Positions 1 through 5,963 of a stretch of 8,244 nucleotides of DNA are shown in pieces. Location: positions 1 through 8,244 of the forward strand of contig JABIYQ010000409.1 in NCBI GenBank assembly GCA_018702715.1. The letters are read 5' to 3'. A model generated the notes under the pieces. The model worked only from the letters and a program-made list of their open reading frames with translations. It was not told where the DNA came from and did not search any database. This stretch comes from Desulfobacula sp. (GTDB lineage Bacteria; Desulfobacterota; Desulfobacteria; Desulfobacterales; Desulfobacteraceae). Made by a program: the position numbers and the translations under genes. Each line of letters starts with the position of its first letter. The first letter of the stretch is position 1.

Positions 1-2
1 CG

Positions 3-245
3 GGTGCAAACAGTGATGGAGCTGACGGAATCTGCGCCATCAAGCGCAATGGCGGTCTTACCATTGCCCAGGACCCTTCAGGTTCCGCTTATCCCGTCAT
101 GCCACAGGCCGCCATTGATACGGAAAAAATTGATACCATTCTTTGTGTTGACGAACTTGCCATTGTTTTGCAACAGATTGATTTAGACATAAAAACAAAA
201 GGGAGTCACAATGCTGACAGACAGACAAAAAATCCTCATAGTTGA
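3..245 (+). CDS. cheB: CheB-type protein-glutamate methylesterase, C-terminal part (5' end outside window)
   Basis: Partial gene; only the last 80 codons are inside the window, in the frame starting at base 3 and ending at the TGA 243-245. CheB removes methyl groups from chemoreceptor glutamates in the cytoplasm. The visible part has the features of the CheB catalytic-domain C-terminus: an SDGADGI segment whose first Asp (codon 15-17) matches the catalytic Asp of the family, then KRNGGLTIAQDPSGSAYP, then the MPQAAI motif and a closing 'vD.il..deLa..l' helix. The tail after about residue 65 is coded by bases that also hold the ribosome site and first 11 codons of the next gene, so the two overlap by 35 bp and are probably co-transcribed. 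Whether the missing N-terminus carries a receiver domain (classical CheB) or is a lone methylesterase domain cannot be seen. Family assignment is firm; the exact role (chemotaxis or an alternative chemosensory pathway) is inferred. Confidence 0.85.
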   Translation, partial: GANSDGADGICAIKRNGGLTIAQDPSGSAYPVMPQAAIDTEKIDTILCVDELAIVLQQIDLDIKTKGSHNADRQTKNPHS

Positions 246-2247
246 TGATAAAGAAGCCAATCTTTTCAGCCTTGAACAGATCCTGAAAGAGACAGACGCC
301 CAGATTATACGGGCACAAAACGGCAATCAGGCACTTGCCGCATCACTGAACCATGATTTTGCCCTGGCCCTTGTTGATGTACAGATGCCGGGGATGGACG
401 GATATGAACTGGCGGAGTGGCTGCGCAGTGAAGAAAAGACAAAAGAACTGCCCATTATCTTCATGTCTGCAGTCTATTCAAGTGATTACCATGTGTTCAA
501 AGGATATGATGCCGGTGCCGTGGATTTCATGGTCAAACCCTATAACCCCAAAATTCTATTGAGCAAGATCAGTGTGTTCCTGTCCCTGGATCGGCAGAAA
601 ATGCTGCTCAAACAATCCAAGGACAGCCTTGCCCTGGCCAATGAGACCCTGGAGCGCAAGGTAGGGGAAAGAACACAAAAACTTGAAACCGCAATAGCAG
701 ATCTGAAAATCGAAATTAAAAAAAGAGTCCAGGCTGAAAAGCAGAGCCTGAACGCCAAAAAAGAGTGGCAAGAAATTTTTGAAGCAGTGGGCCAGATGAC
801 CATGATTCTGGATAAGGACCATACCATTATTTCTGCCAACAGGGCTGTGCTGGAATATACGGGTCTGCCCTTAACCGACATAACCGGTCAAAAATGCCAC
901 TCGATTTTTCATCATACGGACCATGCAGTTAACGATTGCCCTGTGTCAAACATGATGAATTCCGGCCAGTTTAACATAACGGAAGCAGAAATCGAAACCA
1001 TGGGAAAAACTTTTATCATCTCCTGCACTCCCGTATTTGACGACCGTGGAAACCTGGAAAAAATTATTCATATTGCAACGGATATTACCCGACAGAGACA
1101 ATTGAAAAAAGAGTTGATCCAGGCCCATAAAATGGAGGCCATCGGCTCTCTTGCCGGTGGGATTGCCCATGATTTCAACAACATCCTTTCTGCCGTGCTG
1201 GGATATGCCGAGTTAGCCCTTAAAGATGTTGAAAAAGGGTCACAGATACAAAAGGATCTTCAGCAGATCTATTCTGCCGGAACCCGGGCAAGGGACCTGG
1301 TCAAGCAGATTCTCAACTTTGCCCGGCAGACAGATGAAGAACTAAAACCGGTCCGAATCGATATTATTGCCAAGGAAGTGGCAAAGTTCCTTGGCTCCAC
1401 CATTCCATCCACCATCGAAATTATCCAGAATCTAAACAGCCGCTCTCTTGTTCTGTCAAACCCCGTCAAGATCCATCAGCTTATCATGAATTTATGCACC
1501 AATGCTGCCCATGCCATGAATGAAGGCGGGGAACTCACAATATCCCTGCATGAGGTGACCCTTGAATGGGATGACATAAAAGCCTATGGAAAAATAAAAC
1601 CCGGCCATTATCAGAAGATGGAAATTTCAGATACAGGGGCCGGCATCCCTGAGGAGATCGTTGACTCTATTTTCCTGCCGTTCTTTACCACCAAGGGAAT
1701 CCACGAAGGAACGGGAATGGGGCTGGCAATGGTTCACAGCATCGTGAAAGAGTGTAGTGGCCACGTGTCTGTTAACAGCCAGAAGGGAAAAGGGAGTGTT
1801 TTTACCATCCTTTTGCCGATCACGGACGCCCAGGAAAAAACGAAGCAGATTATTGATGCCCGGCCCGTTCAGTCGGGTTCTGCAAAAATCCTGATCATAG
1901 ACGATGAGCTGTCTATCTGTAAACTGTCTTCAAGACTGCTGCAGGGTTATGGGTACAAAGCAGTATTTGAGACAGACAGCGAAAAGGCTTTGGCCCTTTT
2001 TTCAGAGCGACCGAATGAATTTGATCTTGTTATTACGGATATGACCATGCCCAAAATAGCAGGTGATGTATTAACCCGAAAAATTCTGGCCATCAGACCG
2101 GACATGCCTGTTATCATAGCAACTGGCTACAGCAAAATACTGTCCGAAAAAAAAGCGGTCAAACTGGGGGTCAGGGCTGTTCTTTCAAAGCCTTTTGAGA
2201 AAAATAATCTGATCAAAATCGTACAGGACGTATTGGGTAAAGAATAA
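211..2247 (+). CDS. Soluble hybrid histidine kinase, REC-PAS-HisKA-HATPase-REC
   Basis: A 678-residue two-component hybrid kinase with no membrane segment, so it acts in the cytosol. Order: N-terminal receiver (about 6-120; acidic pair D12/D13, phospho-acceptor D56, S86, K109); a long charged, coiled-coil-like linker (about 125-185); a PAS domain (about 185-297) containing C229 and C243 in a 'KCHSIFH...DCPV' arrangement; HisKA with an HDFNNIL H-box and phospho-accepting H320; an HATPase domain with N-box N431, a D474-containing DTGAGIP box and a G-rich loop around 500-504 (GTGMG); and a second receiver (about 560-675; D564/D565, D610, K660). All residues needed for phosphotransfer are present in all modules. 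No output domain follows, so phosphate may pass to a separate regulator, or D610 may act as a phosphate sink. The ATG is preceded by GGGAG at 201-205, inside the end of the CheB-type gene, which implies coupled expression. Placement of the receiver ahead of the PAS suggests its kinase activity is gated by another kinase, possibly from the chemosensory cluster upstream. Confidence 0.95.
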   Translation: MLTDRQKILIVDDKEANLFSLEQILKETDAQIIRAQNGNQALAASLNHDFALALVDVQMPGMDGYELAEWLRSEEKTKELPIIFMSAVYSSDYHVFKGYDAGAVDFMVKPYNPKILLSKISVFLSLDRQKMLLKQSKDSLALANETLERKVGERTQKLETAIADLKIEIKKRVQAEKQSLNAKKEWQEIFEAVGQMTMILDKDHTIISANRAVLEYTGLPLTDITGQKCHSIFHHTDHAVNDCPVSNMMNSGQFNITEAEIETMGKTFIISCTPVFDDRGNLEKIIHIATDITRQRQLKKELIQAHKMEAIGSLAGGIAHDFNNILSAVLGYAELALKDVEKGSQIQKDLQQIYSAGTRARDLVKQILNFARQTDEELKPVRIDIIAKEVAKFLGSTIPSTIEIIQNLNSRSLVLSNPVKIHQLIMNLCTNAAHAMNEGGELTISLHEVTLEWDDIKAYGKIKPGHYQKMEISDTGAGIPEEIVDSIFLPFFTTKGIHEGTGMGLAMVHSIVKECSGHVSVNSQKGKGSVFTILLPITDAQEKTKQIIDARPVQSGSAKILIIDDELSICKLSSRLLQGYGYKAVFETDSEKALALFSERPNEFDLVITDMTMPKIAGDVLTRKILAIRPDMPVIIATGYSKILSEKKAVKLGVRAVLSKPFEKNNLIKIVQDVLGKE

Positions 2248-2281
2248 GACTACCATACCACGATTATAATTCTACCGGTCC

Positions 2282-2395
2282 ATGCGATTTTCCTGGCTGA
2301 GTTTTGCCTGGCTGGGTTTTGCATCTGCTTTTTTTGCCTTGTGTTTATTTTCCAGCATGTGGCGTGTGCGTAAAAAACGCAGAAAGCAAAGATAG
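2282..2395 (+). CDS. Candidate 37-residue single-pass membrane protein
   Basis: Short reading frame from ATG 2282 to TAG 2393-2395, in the gap after the hybrid kinase. The product begins MRFSWLSFAWLGF, continues as an uninterrupted aromatic/aliphatic stretch to about residue 26, and ends in a strongly basic tail (RVRKKRRKQR, residues 28-37). A hydrophobic helix followed by a positive tail fits a single-pass inner-membrane protein with its C-terminus in the cytoplasm. The repeated WL(S/G)F pattern arises from a 15-bp in-phase tandem duplication. Against it: no good Shine-Dalgarno sequence is visible before 2282, there is no alternative start further upstream in frame (stop at 2267-2269), and chance small hydrophobic frames occur in T-rich DNA. 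It starts 34 bases after the kinase stop and could be translated from the same transcript. I do not recognise a family. It is offered as a plausible small gene, not a certain one. Confidence 0.4.
   Translation: MRFSWLSFAWLGFASAFFALCLFSSMWRVRKKRRKQR
2292..2321 (+). repeat. 15-bp tandem duplication (2 copies, 14/15 identical)
   Basis: Bases 2292-2306 (CCTGGCTGAGTTTTG) are followed immediately by 2307-2321 (CCTGGCTGGGTTTTG), differing at one position. The unit is five codons long, so it preserves the frame of the candidate 37-residue ORF and duplicates an F-x-W-L-x pattern in it. It most likely arose by replication slippage. Confidence 0.85.
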
Positions 2396-2411
2396 ACAAT
2401 AAAGTTGTCCC

Positions 2412-2440
2412 TTGAATCTCACATCAATATTCACTATATA
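2412..2440 (+). promoter_or_regulatory. Possible sigma70-type promoter for the dehydrogenase gene
   Basis: TTGAAT at 2412-2417 and TATATA at 2435-2440 are separated by 17 bases, about 65 bases ahead of the dehydrogenase ATG. The -35 box matches 4 of 6 and the -10 box 5 of 6 consensus positions. It sits where AT content rises after the kinase gene. The local AT richness makes chance matches easy, so this is a candidate only. Confidence 0.4.
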
Positions 2441-2505
2441 ACATAATCCGCATAGAACGGACTAAAATTGTTATGCAACTTTAAGGCAGCTATTGAGGAT
2501 TTCCT

Positions 2506-3276
2506 ATGGCAAAAAATAAATGGAATTTAAAAGGTAAAAGAGCGCTTGTAACGGGTGGAACAAAAGGTATTGGTTTTGCTATTGCTCAAGAGATATTGGA
2601 GAGAGGCGGAGAAGTATTTATAGTCGCGCGCAATGAGCAATTAATTGAGGATAGGCTTGTTTCCTGGCAGAAACAGGGATTTGGGGTTTTTGGGGCTTGT
2701 GCTGATATTTCAGTAGAAACCGAACGTACACGCATTTTGGATGAAATCCTTGTTAAATGGAACAGACTGGATATTTTAATTAATAACGTGGGTACAAATA
2801 TAAGAAAAAAAGCAATTGAATACTCATACAGCGAATATGATAATGTGATCCGTACAAATATGCATTCTACTTTTGCCATGTGCCAACTATTTTTTCAAAT
2901 GTTAAAAAAATCAAAGGCCGGAGCAGTTGTTAATATTACATCCGTTGCCGGGTTGACGCATTTGAAAACCGGAGCACCATATGGAATGACTAAAGCTGCG
3001 ATCCATCAACTCACAAAAAATCTTTCTGTTGAATGGGCACATGATGGAATTCGTGTAAATGCTGTAGCACCCTGGTATACAAAAACACCCTTAGTGGAAA
3101 ATCTATTAAAAGATAAAAAATATCTGGAATCTATTCTTGATAGAACACCTTTGGGTAGAATTGCAGACCCGGAAGAAGTTGCCTGTGTGGTTGCATTTCT
3201 GTGCATGCCGGCAGCATCTTATGTTACGGGCCAATGCCTGGCCGTGGATGGCGGGTTCCTGGCAAATGGATTCTGA
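2506..3276 (+). CDS. Short-chain dehydrogenase/reductase, tropinone-reductase-like
   Basis: A 256-residue classical SDR, the usual length for the family, expected to be a cytosolic NAD(P)-dependent alcohol/ketone oxidoreductase. The cofactor motif TGGTKGIG is at 16-23 and the NNVG motif at 93-96. The catalytic tetrad is complete: N118, S146, Y159 and K163. The C-terminal half has the SDR 'RVNAVAPW' segment and a 'YVTGQ..AVDGGF' ending. The combination NNVGTN, 'LTKNLSVEWA' and 'APWYTKTPLV' resembles the tropinone-reductase branch, but substrate cannot be read from sequence in this family, and bacterial members are often just annotated SDR oxidoreductases. The start is supported by GAGGA at 2495-2499, six bases ahead of ATG. 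The gene is more AT-rich than the kinase gene. It lies 105 bp before the carrier gene on the same strand, so an uptake-plus-oxidoreduction unit is likely but inferred. Confidence 0.9.
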   Translation: MAKNKWNLKGKRALVTGGTKGIGFAIAQEILERGGEVFIVARNEQLIEDRLVSWQKQGFGVFGACADISVETERTRILDEILVKWNRLDILINNVGTNIRKKAIEYSYSEYDNVIRTNMHSTFAMCQLFFQMLKKSKAGAVVNITSVAGLTHLKTGAPYGMTKAAIHQLTKNLSVEWAHDGIRVNAVAPWYTKTPLVENLLKDKKYLESILDRTPLGRIADPEEVACVVAFLCMPAASYVTGQCLAVDGGFLANGF

Positions 3277-3293
3277 TTGATTTAGCCATAATA

Positions 3294-3325
3294 AATGATC
3301 AACAATATAAAAATGATTAACAATA
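3294..3325 (+). repeat. Imperfect direct repeat in the SDR-carrier spacer
   Basis: AATGATCAACAATA (3294-3307) and AATGATTAACAATA (3312-3325) differ at one of 14 positions and start 18 bases apart. They lie between the SDR stop and the carrier's ribosome site. They could be a repeated regulator-binding site or slippage in AT-rich DNA. Confidence 0.6.
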
Positions 3326-3381
3326 GGATGAACCCTAACATTGCATAAAAATTTTTTAAAACAAAACTTCTGGAGGGAAAA

Positions 3382-4758
3382 ATGAAAAGAATGGGATCTT
3401 GTCTAATCGTGGCTATTATTTTCTTGCTACTAGTTGTGGCACCCTTTATTCAAATATCAGATGCAACTCCGGGAGAGGCTACCTACAAAAGGCTCACAAA
3501 CGCTGCAAATGGCAAAACAGATCCTTCTTTGTTGAAAAAACTTAATTTTGAATCCAAAAAACTTCAATGGAAAGATGCTTCTAAAGATGAATTTATCGGT
3601 AATTTGAGAATTGTTAAAAAAAAGGGAGAGGATTCCTCGAAAACAGGATCATGGGTTTACCTTGTAAGAAAACTCTCTGGAGATTTGCTGATCCTTTCCG
3701 TCCCGGAAAATATTGATCAATTGGATTCAAGCTCTCCCTACTTTAATCTGGATAGCGCTTTTGAAAGCAAGACATTATTTAAACTAAAAACTATGGAAAA
3801 AACGATAGCAGGTGAGACATACACCTTTGCACAATTAGTAGAAATGCCGGAGCAATTGCTCATGGACCGGTTGTTCAAAATCTGCATCATTCTTATGTTA
3901 TTCTTTGTGATGGTGGGAATGGGCATGACGCTGACGTATGCCGATTTTGCCCTTGTTTTTTCAAAACCACGGGGAATCATTATTGGTCAGATTTTAGTTT
4001 TTGGACTCATGCCTTTATTAGCAATGATATTTGGACGTATTATGGGGTTTTATGAGAATTACCCCTTTATTTTTGTTGGGTTAATCCTGATTACGGCAAC
4101 TCCGGGGGGGGTTACCTCGAATCTCATGACCTATTATGGTAAAGGGGATTTGGCGCTCTCTATTTCAATGACATCATTTTCCACGGTATTTTCCCTTATT
4201 TTTACACCCTTATTACTATCATTTTATTGTGCAAACATGCCTGAAATCATTATCCCTGTAAAAGTGGTTATTCAGACAATCATGATCCTGGTTATTATTC
4301 CTTTGATTGTGGGTATGCTATTTCGATGGAAGTTTTCATCAGCAGCTAAAAAGGCGACACCATTCTTTTCCGCCCTGGGTATCATTGCCCTGCTTGTATT
4401 AATCATTGCAGGCATTTTAAGTAATCTAAACATTTTTGTGGATACAGCCCGCTATGGATTTGCTTTCTACTCTGTTATTTTCGCCCTCACCCTTGTGGGG
4501 ATGATGCTTGGAATTGTTTTTTCAAAAATATTTGGAATTGATAACTTTCAGGCCCGTGCTATTTCAATTGAAACAGGATTGCGTAACAGTGCTCTTGCCA
4601 TGACCCTGGCTCTATTACTTCAGGATTCCATGGGTGATTTTTTCAGCTCCATGTTTGTTACTGCCGGTATATTTGGATTAGTGATGTATGTGTCTGGAAT
4701 AATTTCAATCTATCTCTATCAATATATTTTACCGGTGGAGACAAAATCTTTGGAATAG
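3382..4758 (+). CDS. BASS-type (bile acid:sodium symporter family) carrier with extra N-terminal extracytoplasmic domain
   Basis: A 458-residue inner-membrane protein. Residues 1 to about 29 form a signal sequence or first membrane helix (MKRM, then a long Ile/Leu/Val run, then ISDA-TPG as a possible cleavage region). About 30-163 is a hydrophilic, Lys-rich, cysteine-free domain with apparent beta-strands that I do not recognise. From about 165 to 450 the chain is a polytopic domain with BASS-family signatures: 'GMGMTLTYADF' after the first helix, ATPGGVTSN with P241-G242-G243, and 'IETGLRNSALA' with E397 and N402. In studied members these two regions form the unwound crossover helices that bind sodium. 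The family imports organic anions such as bile acids, 2-keto acids or pantoate with Na+; the substrate here is unknown. A usual BASS carrier is about 300-330 residues, so the first 160 are extra. A strong ribosome site, GGAGGG at 3372-3377, precedes the ATG. The gene follows the SDR gene and is coupled to the zinc-finger gene. Confidence 0.88.
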   Translation: MKRMGSCLIVAIIFLLLVVAPFIQISDATPGEATYKRLTNAANGKTDPSLLKKLNFESKKLQWKDASKDEFIGNLRIVKKKGEDSSKTGSWVYLVRKLSGDLLILSVPENIDQLDSSSPYFNLDSAFESKTLFKLKTMEKTIAGETYTFAQLVEMPEQLLMDRLFKICIILMLFFVMVGMGMTLTYADFALVFSKPRGIIIGQILVFGLMPLLAMIFGRIMGFYENYPFIFVGLILITATPGGVTSNLMTYYGKGDLALSISMTSFSTVFSLIFTPLLLSFYCANMPEIIIPVKVVIQTIMILVIIPLIVGMLFRWKFSSAAKKATPFFSALGIIALLVLIIAGILSNLNIFVDTARYGFAFYSVIFALTLVGMMLGIVFSKIFGIDNFQARAISIETGLRNSALAMTLALLLQDSMGDFFSSMFVTAGIFGLVMYVSGIISIYLYQYILPVETKSLE

Positions 4759-4760
4759 GA
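4757..4760 (+). promoter_or_regulatory. Ribosome binding site overlapping the carrier stop codon
   Basis: AGGA at 4757-4760 overlaps the carrier's TAG stop (4756-4758) and lies seven bases before the next ATG at 4768. This geometry suggests translational coupling of the zinc-finger gene to the carrier gene. Confidence 0.6.
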
Positions 4761-4767
4761 ACAAATT

Positions 4768-5034
4768 ATGGCCGGGGGTTGGTCCCGTGACGGGGCTGTA
4801 CAAGATCAAATAGAAGCCAGTGTTGAAGATGCTGTAAAATTGGCCAGGAGCCGTCTGCCAAAGGGATTAAGCTCTAAATATTGTCAGGTGTGCGACGTCA
4901 TAATCCCGGATGCCAGACAAAAAGCCATCCCGGGCGTTCGTTTGTGTATCAGCTGTCAGTCAAAGATAGAAAAACAGCAGACGATTTGTTCAGGCTTCAA
5001 TCGACGCGGAAGTAAAGATAGCCAGTTGAAATAA
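4768..5034 (+). CDS. ybiI: DksA/TraR-type C4 zinc-finger protein, YbiI-like
   Basis: An 88-residue small cytosolic protein. Four cysteines, C39, C42, C60 and C63, form a C-x2-C-x17-C-x2-C zinc finger of the DksA/TraR class, with the typical 'R..aIPGVRLCI.CQ' segment. From memory, both ends resemble E. coli YbiI: a 'GW..d.aV..QI...vEDA...AR' start and an 'NRRGSKDSQL' finish; I have not aligned them. DksA-class proteins bind RNA polymerase through its secondary channel, but YbiI-type members lack DksA's long coiled-coil arm and their role is poorly known, so regulation of transcription here is inference. The start is nine bases after the carrier stop and its ribosome site overlaps that stop. 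It ends 29 bases before the end of the convergent reductase gene. The family call is strong; the functional link to the carrier rests on position alone. Confidence 0.9.
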   Translation: MAGGWSRDGAVQDQIEASVEDAVKLARSRLPKGLSSKYCQVCDVIIPDARQKAIPGVRLCISCQSKIEKQQTICSGFNRRGSKDSQLK

Positions 5035-5063
5035 GCTTTTGCTTTGCCGGGCAATGACCAATG

Positions 5064-5729
5064 TCAATTAATTTTCAAATCTGATTTAATCGTATCAAGC
5101 CCTATTTTTTCAACCATTCGGCCCATGCGTTGCCGTTTTGAATTTATTTTGTAGTAATCCATAACTCTGCTCACCATGGCTTGAGCATTTTCAAATGAAA
5201 GGTCTTCCACCAGAATCTCAGCCAGCCTGGGTCTTGCCGAACCATTCCCGCCAATCATAAGTGTCCAGCCATCCTGAGTTCCATAAAGGGAAATATCCTT
5301 GATACAATTTTCAGCACATTGAATTTTGCAACCACTGACTCCCATTTTCATTTTACTTGGTAGAACCATCCCATGGTAAACCTTATCCAATTGCATCCCC
5401 ATTTTAAGACTGTCCTGTTTAGCAAGGCGGCAATAGCTTATCCCAGGGCAGACCTTAATACTTCTGACACAAAGCCCGGTTGCATGACCGGCATCCATGC
5501 CAAGATCTTCCCATATTGCATCCACTTGTTCTTCTTTGATTCCTATAATGGCAATTCTTGCTGCACTTGTAATCTTTAAATCAGACACTTTATATTTTTC
5601 CGCCACATGTGCAAGCTTTCTGAGTTGATCCGGGTTTACCATCCCGCAGGGGATATGCGGGGCAATGGCGTAAGTATTATTTTCCTTATCCCTTTGACGA
5701 ATCACCCCTTTTTCACCATCTTTAAGCAT
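5064..5729 (-). CDS. Small sirohaem/4Fe-4S sulfite- or nitrite-reductase-type protein
   Basis: A 221-residue protein of the nitrite/sulfite reductase 4Fe-4S family. The N-terminal part (about 10-80) matches the ferredoxin-like half-domain ('PCGMVNPDQLRKLAHVAEKY', 'LKITSAARIAIIGI'). The cofactor motif is complete: C94-x5-C100 (VCPGISYC) and C134-x3-C138 (GCKIQC), which in the family bind the 4Fe-4S cluster, with the last Cys bridging to sirohaem. C142, just after, is an extra cysteine. Full-size enzymes have two copies of the ferredoxin-like/cluster unit and exceed 400 residues. This one is close in size to the low-molecular-weight 'assimilatory-type' sulfite reductases described in Desulfovibrio and methanogens. 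Six-electron reduction of sulfite or nitrite is therefore possible, but electron donor and physiological substrate are unknown. AGGAG (plus-strand bases 5736-5740) lies six bases before the ATG at 5729 and fixes the start. It is convergent with the zinc-finger gene and divergent from the nitrilase gene. Confidence 0.87.
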   Translation of the reverse strand: MLKDGEKGVIRQRDKENNTYAIAPHIPCGMVNPDQLRKLAHVAEKYKVSDLKITSAARIAIIGIKEEQVDAIWEDLGMDAGHATGLCVRSIKVCPGISYCRLAKQDSLKMGMQLDKVYHGMVLPSKMKMGVSGCKIQCAENCIKDISLYGTQDGWTLMIGGNGSARPRLAEILVEDLSFENAQAMVSRVMDYYKINSKRQRMGRMVEKIGLDTIKSDLKIN

Positions 5730-5776
5730 ACCTGGCTCCTGTGTTATTTTTTCCCTGATATATTCAAAATTTACCC

Positions 5777-5823
5777 TGGGTCATAATTTATGCAATGTCA
5801 TCATACATAAAAAACCTGACCCA
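5777..5823. repeat. Two-part inverted repeat in the divergent promoter region
   Basis: The outer arms TGGGTCA (5777-5783) and TGACCCA (5817-5823) are exact reverse complements. Inside them TTATG (5788-5792) and CATAA (5806-5810) also pair. The centre is 13 bases, and the bases between inner and outer arms (4 and 6) do not pair. The element lies 48 bases upstream of the reductase ATG and 141 before the nitrilase start. It could be an operator for a dimeric regulator or a hairpin in the reductase leader RNA. TTTTTATT follows the right arm on the plus strand, but no plus-strand gene ends nearby, so a terminator role is less likely. Confidence 0.5.
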
Positions 5824-5836
5824 TTTTTATTGGCCC

Positions 5837-5877
5837 CTCCCTTTATGTCAAAAAAATCAGAGAATGAAAATAGGGAG
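5837..5877. repeat. Second short inverted repeat in the divergent region
   Basis: CTCCCT at 5837-5842 and AGGGAG at 5872-5877 are exact reverse complements, with 29 bases between them. It lies directly on the nitrilase side of the larger inverted repeat. Six-base arms are easily found by chance, so this is weak by itself. Confidence 0.3.
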
Positions 5878-5963
5878 AGATGAATTTTCTTTATAAATCC
5901 ATGTAAATATAGATTTTGTGTGTTAAACTACAAAACAATTCTGATAAAAAATCAATCTAGTGA

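Larger units (their letters stand above)
2248..2505. other. Intergenic region after the hybrid kinase
   Basis: 258 bases between the kinase stop and the dehydrogenase start. Its contents are the candidate 37-residue ORF with its 15-bp duplication and the candidate promoter. I see no strong GC hairpin with a T-run to terminate the kinase transcript; a small TGCGT/ACGCA hairpin near 2368-2382 has no T-run after it. Confidence 0.6.
5730..5963. other. Divergent intergenic region between reductase and nitrilase genes
   Basis: 234 AT-rich bases with no gene I can support. It must hold the promoters of both flanking genes, but I cannot assign convincing -35/-10 pairs. It contains the two inverted repeats listed separately. 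Confidence 0.6.

Noticed and set aside
4..186. Frame-1 reading of the window start as a 60-residue protein
   Set aside because: The third frame over the same bases gives a clear CheB C-terminus, so this is a shadow frame.
2309..2323. Possible sigma54 promoter (TGGC...TTGCA) within the 15-bp repeat
   Set aside because: The GG and GC elements are separated by nine bases instead of the required ten in both repeat units.
2368..2382. TGCGT-ACGCA hairpin as a terminator for the kinase gene
   Set aside because: The stem is only five base pairs with an A-rich loop and no T-run follows; it is also inside the candidate small ORF.
5044..5054. TTGCCGGGCAA hairpin between the convergent zinc-finger and reductase genes
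   Set aside because: A four-pair stem with no T-run on either strand is too weak to call a terminator.
5817..5831. Right arm of the inverted repeat plus TTTTTATT as an intrinsic terminator
   Set aside because: No plus-strand gene ends upstream of it in this region, and the stem is interrupted by unequal unpaired stretches.
5880..5906. Eight-codon leader peptide (MNFLYKSM) upstream of the nitrilase gene
   Set aside because: The GGAG is only two bases from the ATG, which is too close, and the peptide has no run of regulatory codons.
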